Shown: one piece after another, positions 50,688 through 62,221 of the stretch
How the letters are laid out: each line of letters starts with the position of its first letter
Numbering within the stretch: the first letter of the stretch is position 1
Assembly: GCA_963989385.1 (NCBI GenBank)
Contig: OZ022515.1
Span: 12,246,803 to 12,310,802 of the forward strand
Reading direction: 5' to 3'
DNA: 64,000 nucleotides
From: Ctena decussata
Lineage: Eukaryota > Mollusca > Bivalvia > Lucinida > Lucinidae
The notes under the pieces: generated by a model
Databases searched by the model: none
What the model saw: only the letters and a program-made list of their open reading frames with translations
Told to the model about the DNA's origin: nothing
Made by a program: the position numbers and the translations under genes

Positions 50688-52351
50688 AAAAGAGGAACGG
50701 AGATGGGGTCGCCCAATCGGATTCCGAGAAGGCGGATGAATTTAATGGTCAGTTCACGGATGTGTTCACCAAAACAGAACACAACCAGGTCCCTCTTTTG
50801 GATAGATCAGCCCCATTCATGGAAGAAATTGTTGTTACTAAGGAAGGGGTTACAAAACTTCTTAAAGGATTAAACCCATCTAAGGCCTTAGGACCTGATG
50901 AACTTCATCCTAGAGTTCTAAAGGAGTTGGCGACAGAGTTGGGTCCGGTATTTGCCCATCTTTTTCAACAATCGATTGATAGAGGTGAAATCCCTCGTGA
51001 ATGGTCTCTTGCGAACATTTGCCCCCTGTTCAAGAAGGGGGACAGGTCTCTTGCCCGTAATTATCGTCCGGTATCCTTGACCTGCATACCTTGCAAGCTG
51101 CTTGAACATATTGTGTGGTCGAATATAATGGCCCATCTTGATGAACATAAACTTTTGTCAGACAAACAACATGCATTCAGAAAATGGCATAGCTGTGAAA
51201 CTCAGTTGACTACGGTGATAGATGATTGGGCAAAAGTGTTAGACAATAAGGGTCAGGTTGACACTTTTATATTAGATTTTGAAAAGGCTTTTGATACACC
51301 CCCACATGAACTACTTAAAAGCAAACTATTTAGCTACGGTATAGGTGGTTCAACATTGAATTGGATAAACGCTTTCCTATGCTTTAGACAACAAAGGGTA
51401 GTAGTAAACGGTGTTATGTCAGACTGGGCCCCTGTTGTGTCTGGTGTCCCACAGGGCACCGTTCTTGGTCCCTTGTTGTTCTCCTTGTACATAAACGACA
51501 TCTCTGCAGACATTGAGTCTGAAATAAGACTCTTTGCTGACGATTGTGTTTGTTACCGTGAAATAAAAGGAATAGATGAAACATTGAAACTTCAGGAAGA
51601 CATTGATCGTTCAGGATGTTGGGCTAGGAAATGGGGTATGAGATTTCAACCTGTCAAATGCAACATGATGCAGCTGAAAAAAAAGCACAACAAAATCCAG
51701 GCTTCTTACACCCTTGAGGGTACAGTACTGATAAATGTTGAAAGTATCAAATACCTTGGAGTAACAATTACAAGTGATTGGAAATGGAATACCCATATCA
51801 TTAATATTTGCACTAAGGCCAACAGAACCCTAGGATTCTTAAGGAGAAATTTGTTTTCTTGTCCCCAAGAAGTGAAAGAAGTAGGCTATAAGACATTGGT
51901 GCGTCCCATCCTCGAATATGGAAGCTCGGTCTGGGACCCCTATACACAAGGCCTTCAGGAAGAGTTAGGAAAGGTGCAAAACCGTGCAGCTAGGTTTGTA
52001 ACTAGGAATTACACCCGAGAGGCGGGTAGCATGACTTGCATCCTTGAGCAACTTAAGTGGGAAAGCCTCAAAAAGAGGAGGAAGGATAACCGACTCATAT
52101 TGCTATACAAAGGTCTGAAAGGTAAAGCCAGAATACCTACAGGTGACCTTGTCCCCGAAACTAGGCGTTGCAGAAATCAACATTCCATGGCATTTCAGAT
52201 ACCCACTGCTAGTTTAGATGCATATAAATGTAGCTTCTTTCCCCAGACCATCAGGGACTGGAATGACCTCACTGATTCCCTGATTTCCTCTGCTGAAATG
52301 TCAGATGATTGTGTGTCAAAGTTCTCATCTCTCGTGAGAGCTAGGGACTAA
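50687..52351 (+). pseudogene. LINE reverse transcriptase, open frame
   Basis: Long open frame through the whole RT: NPSKALGPDELHPRVLKELA, PLFKKGDRSLARNYRPVSLT, GVPQGTVLGPLLF (about 51440) and the catalytic LFADDC (about 51531), ending RARD-stop. The visible ATG-started frame at 50672 borrows codons from the tail of the inserted Helentron-like element; genuine LINE sequence starts about 50687. RT itself looks intact, but its N-terminal part is separated from it. Confidence 0.9.
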
Positions 52352-52439
52352 TTTTCCTCCAGTCACACCCCCCCCTGGTGAAAGATTGTCAATTTTGGCG
52401 TATCATCAGTAAACAATTCAGATTCAGATTCAGATACCA

Positions 52440-54300
52440 GAACTAACATTAAATTACAGAAAGACACCGGAAATACAGTACATGTTGATCTATTTGGAAG
52501 CTGAAAATATGCTATTATTTATTGTTATTTTTGGATGCTGGTTTGCACTTAAATATTTGCAACATATTTTTTTGTAATTGCGCTTCTTTGGATGTATCCG
52601 ACAACTTGTAGATTTGTAGATATAACTTGTAGAAAGTAGACGCCGTTGTAAGCAAGCTGTTTCATTTTCTTCAGGCACGTTAGTACATCTCTGACTCTTC
52701 TACTATATTTAAGTGGTGCCTATAAAAGGAACCAGTCCCAGTTCAAAATAGTATTTTTCCCCAATGCAAGCTGAAAAATTCCCAATTGCAAGAAGAAATT
52801 TGCTAGGGACCATCTAACATGCATAAATTTACTTGCTTCAGTTGCTTGCTTAGAGCAGTGACTTATATACAGAGGACTGACAGATATATAGCTATAACAG
52901 AATGTAAATATTTAATATTCAGTATAATGTGTCCTGTTCCACCATTTGACACTAAATAAAAGTGTTTCTGAAATTCCAAATTTAAGGATGTAACGACGCA
53001 ATTTCTCCTTATTCCATAGGCACCAGCAACATTCCCGAAATAGTGAAAAAAAATCACTGACTCCATCTCGAATTTTGATCGCAGTGGTACATGTATCTAT
53101 GCCGTCATGTGTACGCAATACATACATAGTGTTATACTGAGCATGAGTAGCAATTGCGTAACTATATAATCATGATGAGGTGTTTTTTAGCAAGCTGATC
53201 TTCATCTTTCTGCCTGGTCCATTGAATTACCCCCTCCCCCCACCGGCCCCGAAAACACCCCAAACCACCGTAACCATATAAAAATCTACCCAAAGCACTT
53301 TTCTTAATTTTTTATCAAGTTAGAATAGCTCGCAAACTTTTGTATATGCTTTTTGATGATTTCAAAAATACCAAAAAAAAGGAAAAAAAGCATATATTAT
53401 TATTATCATTATTATTATTATCATTTTCTTTTCTGCAGACAAGTGATTTACATATGGCAATGGCATCTGCTGATTATATTGTAGTGGTATATGTATGTAT
53501 GTATGCCATCATGTGGACACATATGTAAGCTTGCATGACCGTAAAGTGTGTGTCAGTACATGTATATTCACGTGCACGTGTAAGTGTATGCATAAAAATA
53601 CCATTCAGATTCATGAAAACACAGATATACATGTATACATATTCAAACCAGTTGACGGATTCGGATAGACTTTCTCAAGACCCTATATTATCTAAATTTC
53701 ACTTTCAAACTGGAAAGTCCCTTTAAGTGAAACAATATGTGAATGTCCCTTTAGAAGTTCTCTCTGAATATAGGGAATTTAACACAGTTTTAAACAGGAA
53801 CATTTTCTTTCTTTTCTTTTTTTTCCAAAATGTTGAAAAATGATAAAATGGGATATTAATTTACAGACTTGAGCAAATCTAGGATTCGGATGGTTCGGGA
53901 TGTTTTTGAATGGTTTGGTATGTTTTGTGGGAGTTTGGGTAATTCGATGGACCGTCATTTTGCCAGACTTTTTTTTATTATTCTCCAACAGATAATAATC
54001 AACATCAGCAAAGGTACTGCATGTTTGTTAAGGACTATACATAGATTCAGTATACTCGCAGGCAACGTCTAACAAGCCTGCCGGAAAGACATACCTTGCA
54101 GATCGTGATCTACTGTTTAATTTTGATAAGGGGCTCAGTAAAACAAAGGCGTTTTGAGGGGTAGGGGACGGGGATGGGGATGTGAGATCTAATTGTAACA
54201 GTTCCCGATCATTTCCTATCTTTTATTTTTGCCTTGAACAAAAAGTGAATTATTTAAAGGGTAAATGTGTTCCAGTGCTTTGATATGTTCCAATAGTTTC
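52440..54300. other. Intergenic, simple repeats only
   Basis: AT-rich; (ATT)n-type microsatellite at 53396-53424, several ATGTATGT stretches. No gene or TE termini recognised. Confidence 0.5.
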
Positions 54301-54308
54301 GTGTCACG

Positions 54309-54309
54309 C

Positions 54310-54364
<55 letters not shown>

Positions 54365-54405
54365 CCTACCTACCTACCTACCTACCTACCTATCTATCTA
54401 TCTAT
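54309..54405. repeat. (CTAT)n-(CTAC)n compound microsatellite
   Basis: CTAT repeated about 14 times, then CTAC about 7 times, then CTAT again; followed by degenerate TCCATCC units to 54470. Confidence 0.95.
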
Positions 54406-54544
54406 GGCTGTCCGTCCATTTCTACATCTATCCGTCCATCCACTTACCCATCCATTCATCTATCTACTTATACTACGACAAAAACTACTGAGTAGTAATT
54501 TAAGCGCTGGATAGTAATTGTTAGTAATGTTGGCTAAGTTGTAA

Positions 54545-54641
54545 CCCAGCAGGCACATGACGTTGAACTGACGTCGTACTGACGCCGATGCGACGTAATG
54601 ACGTCGCATCGACGTCAGTTCAACGTCATGTGCCCACTGGG
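54545..54641. mobile_element. CRE-rich palindromic MITE, copy 4
   Basis: 97 bp: CCCAGCAGGCACATGACGTT to CAACGTCATGTGCCCACTGG; symmetric around GACGTAATGACGTC. The cleanest palindrome of the family. Confidence 0.8.
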
Positions 54642-54649
54642 AATGAGAT

Positions 54650-55735
54650 AAAAGCAGTATGAAAAATTAAACAGATCTGATTTTTCGTATGGCCTGCGAA
54701 GATATATCTCGATCATTTCCAATGTTAAGAAGTCAAGATCTCTTGAAATATCAGCACATGTACGAAGCTGGGTTCTACAAAACAATAGGCATTAGAAATA
54801 AACGAATACGAATATCAGTCTGTAGTTACATACGTATGTGCCTGGCGGAAACTATTTGAGTACATAACGCCGGTTTTCAAGGGAGCGCAAACCGAGGTCA
54901 CTCAGCATCATATACCACTCATCTGACAGCCCTTCTTTCAACATTTCAACTTTTTAAACATTCTATTTGGTGAAATGGCTCCAGACAGTGAGGTATACTC
55001 AACCCGGGATCGGACTACAGATTTTAGGACATAAGTTAAAAGCTGCCATAAGCAGCACAACCCAAGCCATATGCAGCTCTTAGTAAATTAGCTTAACTGT
55101 CTGATTTTTATGACAGTTATAAAAGGTAAACCTCTAAAGGTTCACTCTATCTTGGGCACAGCGTGTAAAAAGCACAGCCCATCCCTCGCCTTTCGCTCCG
55201 TTATCATGCCTTAAACGAAGGAGGTAGGCAACTACTTCTGGGTTGACAGAAACAGTTATCCAGTAACCCGGATTCAAACCTCGAGCACTCTGCACCCAAA
55301 CCGGGCGTCTCTAACTACCCGACCACAGAGTCTTTCTATGAGAGCTATGCTGTCAGGTAGAAGCTGTTGTAAGGTGAGCGTTCTTGTTTCCTGAGAGCTT
55401 TTGAAAAGAGATAGCTGCTCGACGAGACAGGATTCAAAAGCTTACCTGAAAGTAAGAACTACCTCTAACTGGAAACATAGTTCATTGAAAATGTTCACCA
55501 GACAGTGTAGCTAACCAAACAAACAAACAAACAAAAATGTCGCAAGACAGTGAAGCTCACTCATCAGAAACTGTCATTAGATACTTTATTCCATTAAATC
55601 AGCTGCCACAGGGTAGCAAACTCGTGCATATGAAACATTTTCTATAGTACCTCACTACAAAAAGACACCATATGGTTTAGTTTACCTATAAAAACTCTAG
55701 CAGAAGCTATCACTTTACAAAATTAAAGACATGAC
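54650..55735. other. Intergenic, one tRNA-like SINE remnant
   Basis: At 55190-55330 (minus) GTCGGGTAGTTAGAG (A-box-like) and GAGGTTTGAATCC (B-box) mark a tRNA-derived SINE head. Nothing else recognised. Confidence 0.4.
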
Positions 55736-55736
55736 T

Positions 55737-57740
55737 TCTCTGCCGGTGGGTCTGGTTCCCAGCATATAGCAATGTTACCTGTACAGGTAAAGGTGTGAAA
55801 ATTTAGTCAACCAATCAGTGGACCAGAATACATAGTTATGATAATTTTATTGGGTGAATGGCAGTGTTGACACTATATGTGATCAAGAGACAGAATGACA
55901 CTCTGTTGATGGACGGACGCTCGGCGCCCCGTTACTGTAGTTGTGCACTGCATAACCTATATCATCATATGAGGTTATGAACCCAGTAAACCGCCATTAC
56001 ATAGAGTAAAGCGATAATAACCGTTTATACCGCATGTCTGTGTATACGTAAGTATGGTATTTTTAGCACAGTTGGTATGTGACTGGAAATATCTGATTCG
56101 CCCTTATCAGATAAACAACAGAATTTTACACTCATTAAGCACCCAATTTCAGAACATAAATTAATCCTTAGCCTGTTTATATAAATTATTTGTTTGGTTT
56201 TGCATGAAAAGAGACTTTACGCCATATGCGTACAGTAGCCTAAGTCAGCCGTGTAGGCTCAGACTGGCTGCCCTCATAGTCACCACGTTGACCACAGATT
56301 GCGCTCGCGAAAAAAATGCCCCAGCTGATCTGACTCTACCTTGTTTTCAAATAGTACAAGATACATTTTCACGTGCCAATACTCATCTCTTTGACTAGAT
56401 TTTAGAAACATGAATTGTGCTAATAAGTGTGTATTAAATGTGATTTGGCGATAAAAGTAAATATTCAGACTCTGTAGCTTTATTATATAAACAAAGGATC
56501 GAGTAGTAGATATTAGCTCTTGTTGATAAACTAATGCAGACGCTTAAATCTCGCTGAGTCTACCTTGGCTATTAATAGCATGCGCTATGCGCCTGCGTTA
56601 CTTTCATCCCACCGTTTTTACTGGGATGAGAATTACTAGGTACCTAACCTCGTACACGCTGGCGTGTGAGGGGAGGTAATCCAAACTACCCGTTACTGCG
56701 GCTATGGATTCGTTCCGCTGAGGTGCGGGGGTAACGTCGATATGAGAATTGAAATATGATGATGATGACACTCTGTTGGCCCCGTTACTGCGGCTATGGA
56801 TTCGTTCCGCTGAGGTGCGGGGGCAACGTCGATCTGAGAATTAAAATACTACTTGACACTCTGTTCAGTTCAGTTCAATTCTCCTAACGACGTTCCCCAA
56901 AGGGCTCATTGGTACGTAACCATAGTTGTACACACTTGGTAACCATAGTTGCACACATCTTTCTCTTATGAGTTGGCCTGCCAGTAACCTCATGTTCCTA
57001 CAGTTTTAGTGTTCTGGTCCTGATGGGATTTGTCAGCTCTTATTAAACTTTTCTTGATTTAACACTTACTATATCATATAATAGCTGTTACTGTTATCTG
57101 GCTGGATGCTGCTTGCTGCATTAGTTGTTGCTTTTTTCACTTTTTTTTTTTACTTCTTTACATTTCATAGCCATCCCATTGTGTGTTTACGTGATAGAAT
57201 TCACACCTTACTTTAATGTGTGTATTAATCTTTATGTCATTGCCTATAACTTTGTATTTTACATATGTACGGGGAGGGCCGTAATTAATGTTGTTAGAAC
57301 TTGTGGCCCAACCCAATTGCTGTACAGATTATTTGGCAATAAAATATGTTTAAACTTGGTGCCGTGTGTCCGATCAAGAATGACACTGTGGAAATTAATC
57401 CTCCTTATATAGTACCATCACTGTCTTTAAAGACGGGATTTCTCTGCCAGCGGTCTGGTTCCCAGCAGTAGCATATTTTACCTCTACAGGTAAAGGTGTG
57501 AAAATTTATTCAACCAATCAGTGGCCCAGACTTACATGTTTTAATAATTTCGTTGGCAGATTGAAGGTGTTGACACTATGTATGAAACTGTTCTGTTCAG
57601 TTTCAATTCTTCTAACGACATTCCTCAAATGGCTCAGCGGTACGTAACCATAGTTGCACACACCTGGCGCCGAGTGTCCATCCAATGACACTGTGGAAGT
57701 TAATGCTCCTTATATAATACCACCATTGTCTTTAACCACG
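55737..57740. repeat. Locally duplicated repeat complex
   Basis: 55737-55893 and 57424-57590 are direct copies (TCTGGTTCCCAGCA, GGTAAAGGTGTGAAAATTTA, ACCAATCAGTGG). GGCTATGGATTCGTTCCGCT units repeat at 56700 and 56791. CACTGTGGAAxTTAATxCTC with CTCCTTATATA repeats at 57385 and 57690. Terminal structure not resolved; a recombined, LTR-like or MITE origin is possible. Confidence 0.5.
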
Positions 57741-58097
57741 GCTTAAGGTGGAATAAAACAAAACCAACATTTTCAGTTTTTATGTAAAAGGAACAATGAC
57801 CAAGAAGTTCAGCATTTTTTTAAATCACGAAATGATTTTATTTTAAGTGTGAAACAAATACCTCTTTTTCTTTGACGTCAAAAAAATGTGAGCAGTGACC
57901 TATATATAGATGTACTTATAGGTCACTGATGTGAGGGATTGACGTTTTTATGCAAAATAAAAAGCTCTCGAGTATATTTAATTTTCGCATTCGTTTTGCT
58001 CTCCGTAAAGATATTGTAATAACTTGCATACCAAAGTGGGAGCCGTCAAGAGGCCTTCTAAGATGTGTAATTACTTCTTCCACACATTTCCACATTT

Positions 58098-58339
58098 GGG
58101 CCCAAGGTTATAAAACTTTTTTTATGCTCAGCTGAGTTGAGCATGAAATTTTACCTGCTAATAAATAGCAAATTACTGATAAGTACGGTTGTTTTCTTGC
58201 TCAGTTTGGCTGAGTATGAAATTTTCTCTGCTTATGAATATGAAAATGCCAACATTAGTTGGCATTTTGATATTTATCAGCAGAGAAAATTTTATGCTCA
58301 GCTGAGCTGAGCACGAAAAAAGTTTTATAACCTCGGGGC
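58098..58339. mobile_element. Palindromic MITE, GGTTATAAAACTT family, long variant
   Basis: Ends GGTTATAAAACTT and complement; arms with TATGCTCAGCTGAGTTGAGC, GAAAATTTxxxCTGCT; centre AAAATGCCAACATTAGTTGG. Confidence 0.7.
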
Positions 58340-58511
58340 TTGGTGTTGATTTATGCGAATATGACCTCTCATTAGCTACTGTATATTACTTCATTTCACA
58401 TAAAAGGTTAGATCGAGAAAATACGTCTCCGAAAAATATATCTGAAATCCCGATGATGTCGTTTCTTTCAACGTCAACTGGAGATTATTCCCAAGAATGT
58501 TTTTTTTTTTT

Positions 58512-58708
58512 TGGTGATACGTCCAAGGACAATCATTCACCAGGTATGTTGCTGGTCACTCTGGTACTCTTCTTCAGCTGTGATACCTCTCAAGTAAATG
58601 TGTGTTAAGCCGGTTTGGTTCTTTTTTATGTTAATTTATTCACAGGTCCTGGTGAATGATTGTCCTTGGACGTATCACCAGTAAACAATTCTGATTCTGA
58701 TTCTGATT
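58512..58708. repeat. Two opposed LINE 3' tails upstream of HINT1
   Basis: Minus tail at 58512-58545 (GGTGATACGTCCAAGGACAA) and plus tail at 58645-58708 (TGTCCTTGGACGTATCACCA, then (GATTCT)n). Both match the 3'UTR of the LINE at 52360-52438. Confidence 0.75.
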
Positions 58709-58812
58709 TATTTTGTAATTTTTAACAAGTTATTTAATTTCCCAATAACTCACTCGACAGGTGTTTAGTATGACCTCCACGACTGTCAAACGACTAGTCG
58801 AGGTTTACCATC

Positions 58813-58923
58813 ATGTCGGACGAAATAGCGAAAGCTAGAGCAGCAAAACCGGGTGGTGATACCATTTTTGGGAAGATTATTCGTGGGGAAATACCTACCT
58901 CATTTCTCCACGAAGATGATCAA
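58813..58923 (+). CDS. HINT1: HINT1 coding exon 1
   Basis: Start context ACCATCATGT is good. 37 codons, donor GTAATTGT after the CAA of EDDQ. The open frame past the donor is intronic. Two LINE 3' tails in opposite orientations lie just upstream (58512-58545 and 58645-58708). Confidence 0.95.
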
Positions 58924-61900
58924 GTAATTGTCATTTTTCTACCCTTGACATCTCATTTTAAGGGAAATAACAGAGTTTTTGTCCGTTCGACCCAGACCAG
59001 TTTCGACCCGTGTTGGTTCGTCCACGATGGAGTAGTCTATTCTTTCTTGCAATATCAATGACACGTGTCAGGTGAAAGGAGACTTAGGTAGTACTTTTCC
59101 TGGAGCTTCATTTGAGCAAAGCATAATAAAATTTAAGCATATATTGAGAAACTGGAAAGAGTTCCAAGGCACCGAACTGGAAGTTTACTTCTCTTATAAG
59201 GGCTAGGGACTAGCTTCCCTGATTCACAAGTCCTGGTGAAATGATTGTCCTTAGACGTATCACCAGTAAACAATTCCGATTCTGAGTCTGAAGCTGCTCG
59301 TGACTATAGGACACGTGAGGAGAGCTCTGCTATGTCACCAGTATGCTTCAATCACTAGAGCTGTCATCATTGGAAAATCATCATTCCTCAAACACTTTAC
59401 AGGCTCATCTTCATGTACAAGGTGGTCAAGGGCTTAGTGTCGGCTTTACCTAAAAATGAGAACTTTTCCAAAACCACCTAATCAAAATCATCAAGTGGAA
59501 GTGAAAAAGTTTGAAAGCTGTGAAACAAAAAAAATTTGGACAGGCACATATTATTACAACAGTAGGGGCTTCATTGTAGAACAGTGCAAAACTGAGCAAT
59601 TAAAATATTCATTCTTCATCAGAGAAACCATCTAGATACAGCAACATTGTGTTCAGAGACAGTTGAAAAAAGGCTCTCCCACATTACTACTAAGTCGCTC
59701 TTCCCCCGATGTGTTATGCTGAGCAGACCCCACACCCTAGCCAAACAGAAACTGAAAAGCAGATGTGAATCCTGCGGAATACATAATTTATTAAAAAGTA
59801 TTTTGAGGGTCATGTGCTTGTAAATAGGATCAGAGATTTCCTACAGATTCCCAGCGGGCACATGACATCAAAATGATGTCGTATTGACGTTGATGCGGCG
59901 TCAGTACGTTGCATGGGTGTCAGTATGACGTCATTTCAATGTCATGTGCGTGCTGGGTTTATGATTGAATTAGCAGACTGGCAAGTAGAAAGCCAGAAAT
60001 TACACTCAAGCCTTGTTAGGACGGTTTGAATGTCCTGTGCTTGCAGACAGTTATCAGACTTGGACCTGACTGATTTCTATTACTACACTAGGTTTCTTTA
60101 TTTATATCTAGATTACATCCTAATCTGCTCTACGCATAGTAGTATCTCTGTTATAATGAGAATGTAAGTTTAGTATTAATCTGTTATAATTCTTGTTATC
60201 ACATCTATATATATGGGTGTCTCTTTACTTCAAGAAAGTGGCTTGAGGGCTACGCTTACCAGGTAGATATGCTGTGTCAACTACAGTAGCAGATCCGGAG
60301 GGTGTTCAAATCCCTGCTGCAGCATAAATTATTTCATTTTCGTCGGGAATATTAGGAAAAGTTGGTCAGACTGCACAAATCGACCCCCCCTCAGCTAATT
60401 TGCACCCCCTATCCAAAATTCCTGGATTCGCCTCTGAGCTAAAATATCAGTCATTATCAAGCTTTCCTTAAGCCCCTATCTCACTGGGATGCGACAGTTT
60501 GCGACTGATTGCGAATTGCATTCGTGGATGAGTCTCAAAACTGTCTTGAAACGTTCGCGGGGATTCGCAATATCCTCGCGTGAGTCGCAAACTGGCGCAA
60601 ACGGTTCGCATTGTCGCACAAAAAAGTTTTACATTTAAAACTTTTTTATGCGACAAAATTTCTCGCAATATAGTCGCAAAGTCATCGCGGGTGTCGCGAA
60701 CACGTCGCGGACCCATCGCAATTTAGTTTCCGGCGAGTCGCAATGACTGTGAACACGAAAAACTTGCGAAATAAATAAGACTATATTGCGAACAAATTGC
60801 GACATAAATAAGACACTTCCGCGACTTAATTGCGAGCAAATAAAACTGAGTAACTTTCGCGCGAACGTCGTGAGACATTCGTACGAATATCTTACGACTA
60901 TCGTGCGAGTGTCTTAAATTACTCGCAATGTCGCAAAAGTGCCGTGAATGGTTCGTATTTTTCGTCCCACGTGACTCGGACAATTATGTTTTTCGCAAAC
61001 AGTTTGCACTCATTCAGTTCCAACATGGGCATCATGCCAGCAAAGGTCAGAAAAGAGCGAGGTAGGGGTAGGGCTGCCACTGCACCCGGCCATCAAACCA
61101 CAACACAGGAAGCCGAAACAGTCCCAGCTCTTGTTCCCTCCGACGACGACAGCTCGGGAGCTCCCACGGTTTCTCTGACGGGTGAAACAAGGAAGAAAAA
61201 GAAACTGGGCATTGAGAGTGAGAAACAGTACCCATTGAAGGATGCCCACCAGAATATACTGGCTGAGTTCTGGCTGAACCACCCCATTTTTAATGATAAA
61301 ACAAAATATCCATCTTTCCGACGTCTGATGATTAAAAAATGCTGGAATGTCAATAGGTGCTCATTTTCTCACAAAATCATCGTACGACTGTTGCACGACC
61401 TTCGCACGACAGTCGTGCGACGTTGGCGAGAGTATCGTGACATAGTCGCACAAGAGAAATAATCTCAATTTTATTGTGCGAACGTCGCACGAGTGTCTCA
61501 CGAACGTCGCCGGACTGTCGCGCGACGTGTGTGCGACCTCCAGGCGAAATTGGGCAAGATTCGTGAGATAATCGTACGACATTCGTGCGACATTCGTGTG
61601 ACACTCGCAAATATGTCGTAATCACCATTTCAGTGAGACCCAAATATGAAAAATGTCGCAAAGTCGCGGATTTTATCGCAAATCTTTGTCTCAAACTAGT
61701 CGCCAGTTGTCGCATCCCAGTGAGATACTAGCTTTAGGATTTTCAAAACCCATTGATCAGTATCTGACTGTTTATGGGTGCTGACTGCTGAGGTACACAT
61801 TCCTGAAAATTGTCAATTTTTGACATAGGTACAAGTTATAATTAGCGAATTGTGATTTATTAGTATGACATTGTTTGTGTTTTTACAGTGTGTTGCCTTC

Positions 61901-61993
61901 AAAGATGTGAGCCCACAAGCCCCAGTTCATTTCCTTGTTGTGCCGAAGAAGTGTATCGAAAGATTGGATACTGCTGAAGAAGGAGATGAGCAA
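58813..61993 (+). CDS. HINT1: Histidine triad nucleotide-binding protein 1, first two coding exons
   Basis: Purine-nucleotide phosphoramidase of the HIT superfamily, hydrolysing AMP-amine conjugates. CDS visible = join(58813-58923, 61889-61993), 72 codons. Exon 1 encodes [22 protein letters not shown] to FLHEDDQ; exon 2 encodes [20 protein letters not shown] to EEGDEQ. These match HINT1 over the N-terminal helix, the GGDTIFGKI strand and the SPQAPxHFLVxPK strand. Exons join in phase 0 with GT-AG sites. The remaining part, including the HxHxH catalytic histidine triad and C-terminal WPPG, is not found up to 64000, so the gene runs off the window. Intron 1 (2,965 bp) contains a LINE tail, a CRE-type MITE and a TIR transposon with its own ORF. 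Confidence 0.95.
59060..59296 (+). mobile_element. 5'-truncated LINE copy
   Basis: Retains the end of the RT frame (TCTCTTATAAGGGCTAGGGA, stop) and the 3'UTR GTCCTTAGACGTATCACCAG with a short (GATTCT)-like tail. In HINT1 intron 1. Confidence 0.7.
59850..59958. mobile_element. CRE-rich palindromic MITE, copy 5
   Basis: CCCAGCGGGCACATGACATC to CAATGTCATGTGCGTGCTGG; diverged copy in HINT1 intron 1. Confidence 0.7.
60477..61727 (+). mobile_element. TIR DNA transposon in HINT1 intron 1
   Basis: A perfect 20-bp TIR TATCTCACTGGGATGCGACA (60477-60496) with its complement at 61708-61727. TA at the very ends may be the TSD. Both sub-terminal arms are full of GTCGC/GCGAC, TCGTACGA and GTCGCACGAC repeats. 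One ORF lies between (60944-61462). No DDE/D transposase recognised. Confidence 0.75.
60944..61462 (+). CDS. Transposon ORF, MADF/SANT-like, unknown
   Basis: 172 codons from the first ATG; a better start may be [10 protein letters not shown] at 61026. The N-terminal part is basic and Gly/Arg-rich (RGRGRAA), followed by an acidic/Ser segment (SDDDSSG), KKKK, and a C-terminal region [18 protein letters not shown]. That segment resembles the first helix of MADF/Myb-SANT domains, which accompany Harbinger-type transposases. The stop is inside the right GCGAC-rich arm. No stop or frameshift in the frame. Function not established; accessory DNA-binding protein is my best guess. Confidence 0.4.
   Translation: MNGSYFSSHVTRTIMFFANSLHSFSSNMGIMPAKVRKERGRGRAATAPGHQTTTQEAETVPALVPSDDDSSGAPTVSLTGETRKKKKLGIESEKQYPLKDAHQNILAEFWLNHPIFNDKTKYPSFRRLMIKKCWNVNRCSFSHKIIVRLLHDLRTTVVRRWREYRDIVAQEK
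61889..61993 (+). CDS. HINT1: HINT1 coding exon 2
   Basis: Acceptor TGTTTTTACAG, donor GTAAGGTC. 35 codons, starting [17 protein letters not shown] of the CAGAGCTC family starts 15 nt after the donor. Confidence 0.95.
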
Positions 61994-62008
61994 GTAAGGT
62001 CAAAGGTC

Positions 62009-62206
62009 ACAGCTCCAGATAAGAAGGGTAGACAGGAAAATTTAGGGATAATTTTCCATATTTTTCAGAAAACCATATATTGCTACCCCACCTTAGAACC
62101 GTCTTGTTGAGACTATTCTTATCAGGGATTACAACATATTTGTTTTCATTAGGAAATAAAAATACCTCAAAATTATCTGCAGAACCCCACCTTATCAGGA
62201 GCTCTG
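62009..62206. mobile_element. CAGAGCTC MITE, copy 11, next to HINT1 exon 2
   Basis: CAGCTCCAGATAAGAAGG to CCTTATCAGGAGCTCTG; starts 15 nt after the HINT1 exon 2 donor. Confidence 0.75.
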
Positions 62207-62221
62207 AAGCAGTGTCAGACT

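Larger units (their letters stand above)
45821..52438 (+). mobile_element. CR1/L2-like non-LTR retrotransposon, split and decayed
   Basis: Plus-strand LINE. 5' part has two 86-bp tandem units (from 45821 and 45907) and two 28-bp units (about 46035-46092). Next come a 2A-like motif (46376-46399), PHD-type zinc fingers, an APE endonuclease (to 47787 and beyond in other frames), a Helentron-like insertion (about 48031-50687), the reverse transcriptase (to 52351) and a 3'UTR ending in (ATTCAG)n near 52438. The (GATTCT)n-type tail and PHD finger suggest the CR1/L2 group. The 5' border is not fixed. 3' tails of the same family occur at 58512-58545 (-), 58645-58708 (+) and 59060-59296 (+). Confidence 0.85.
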
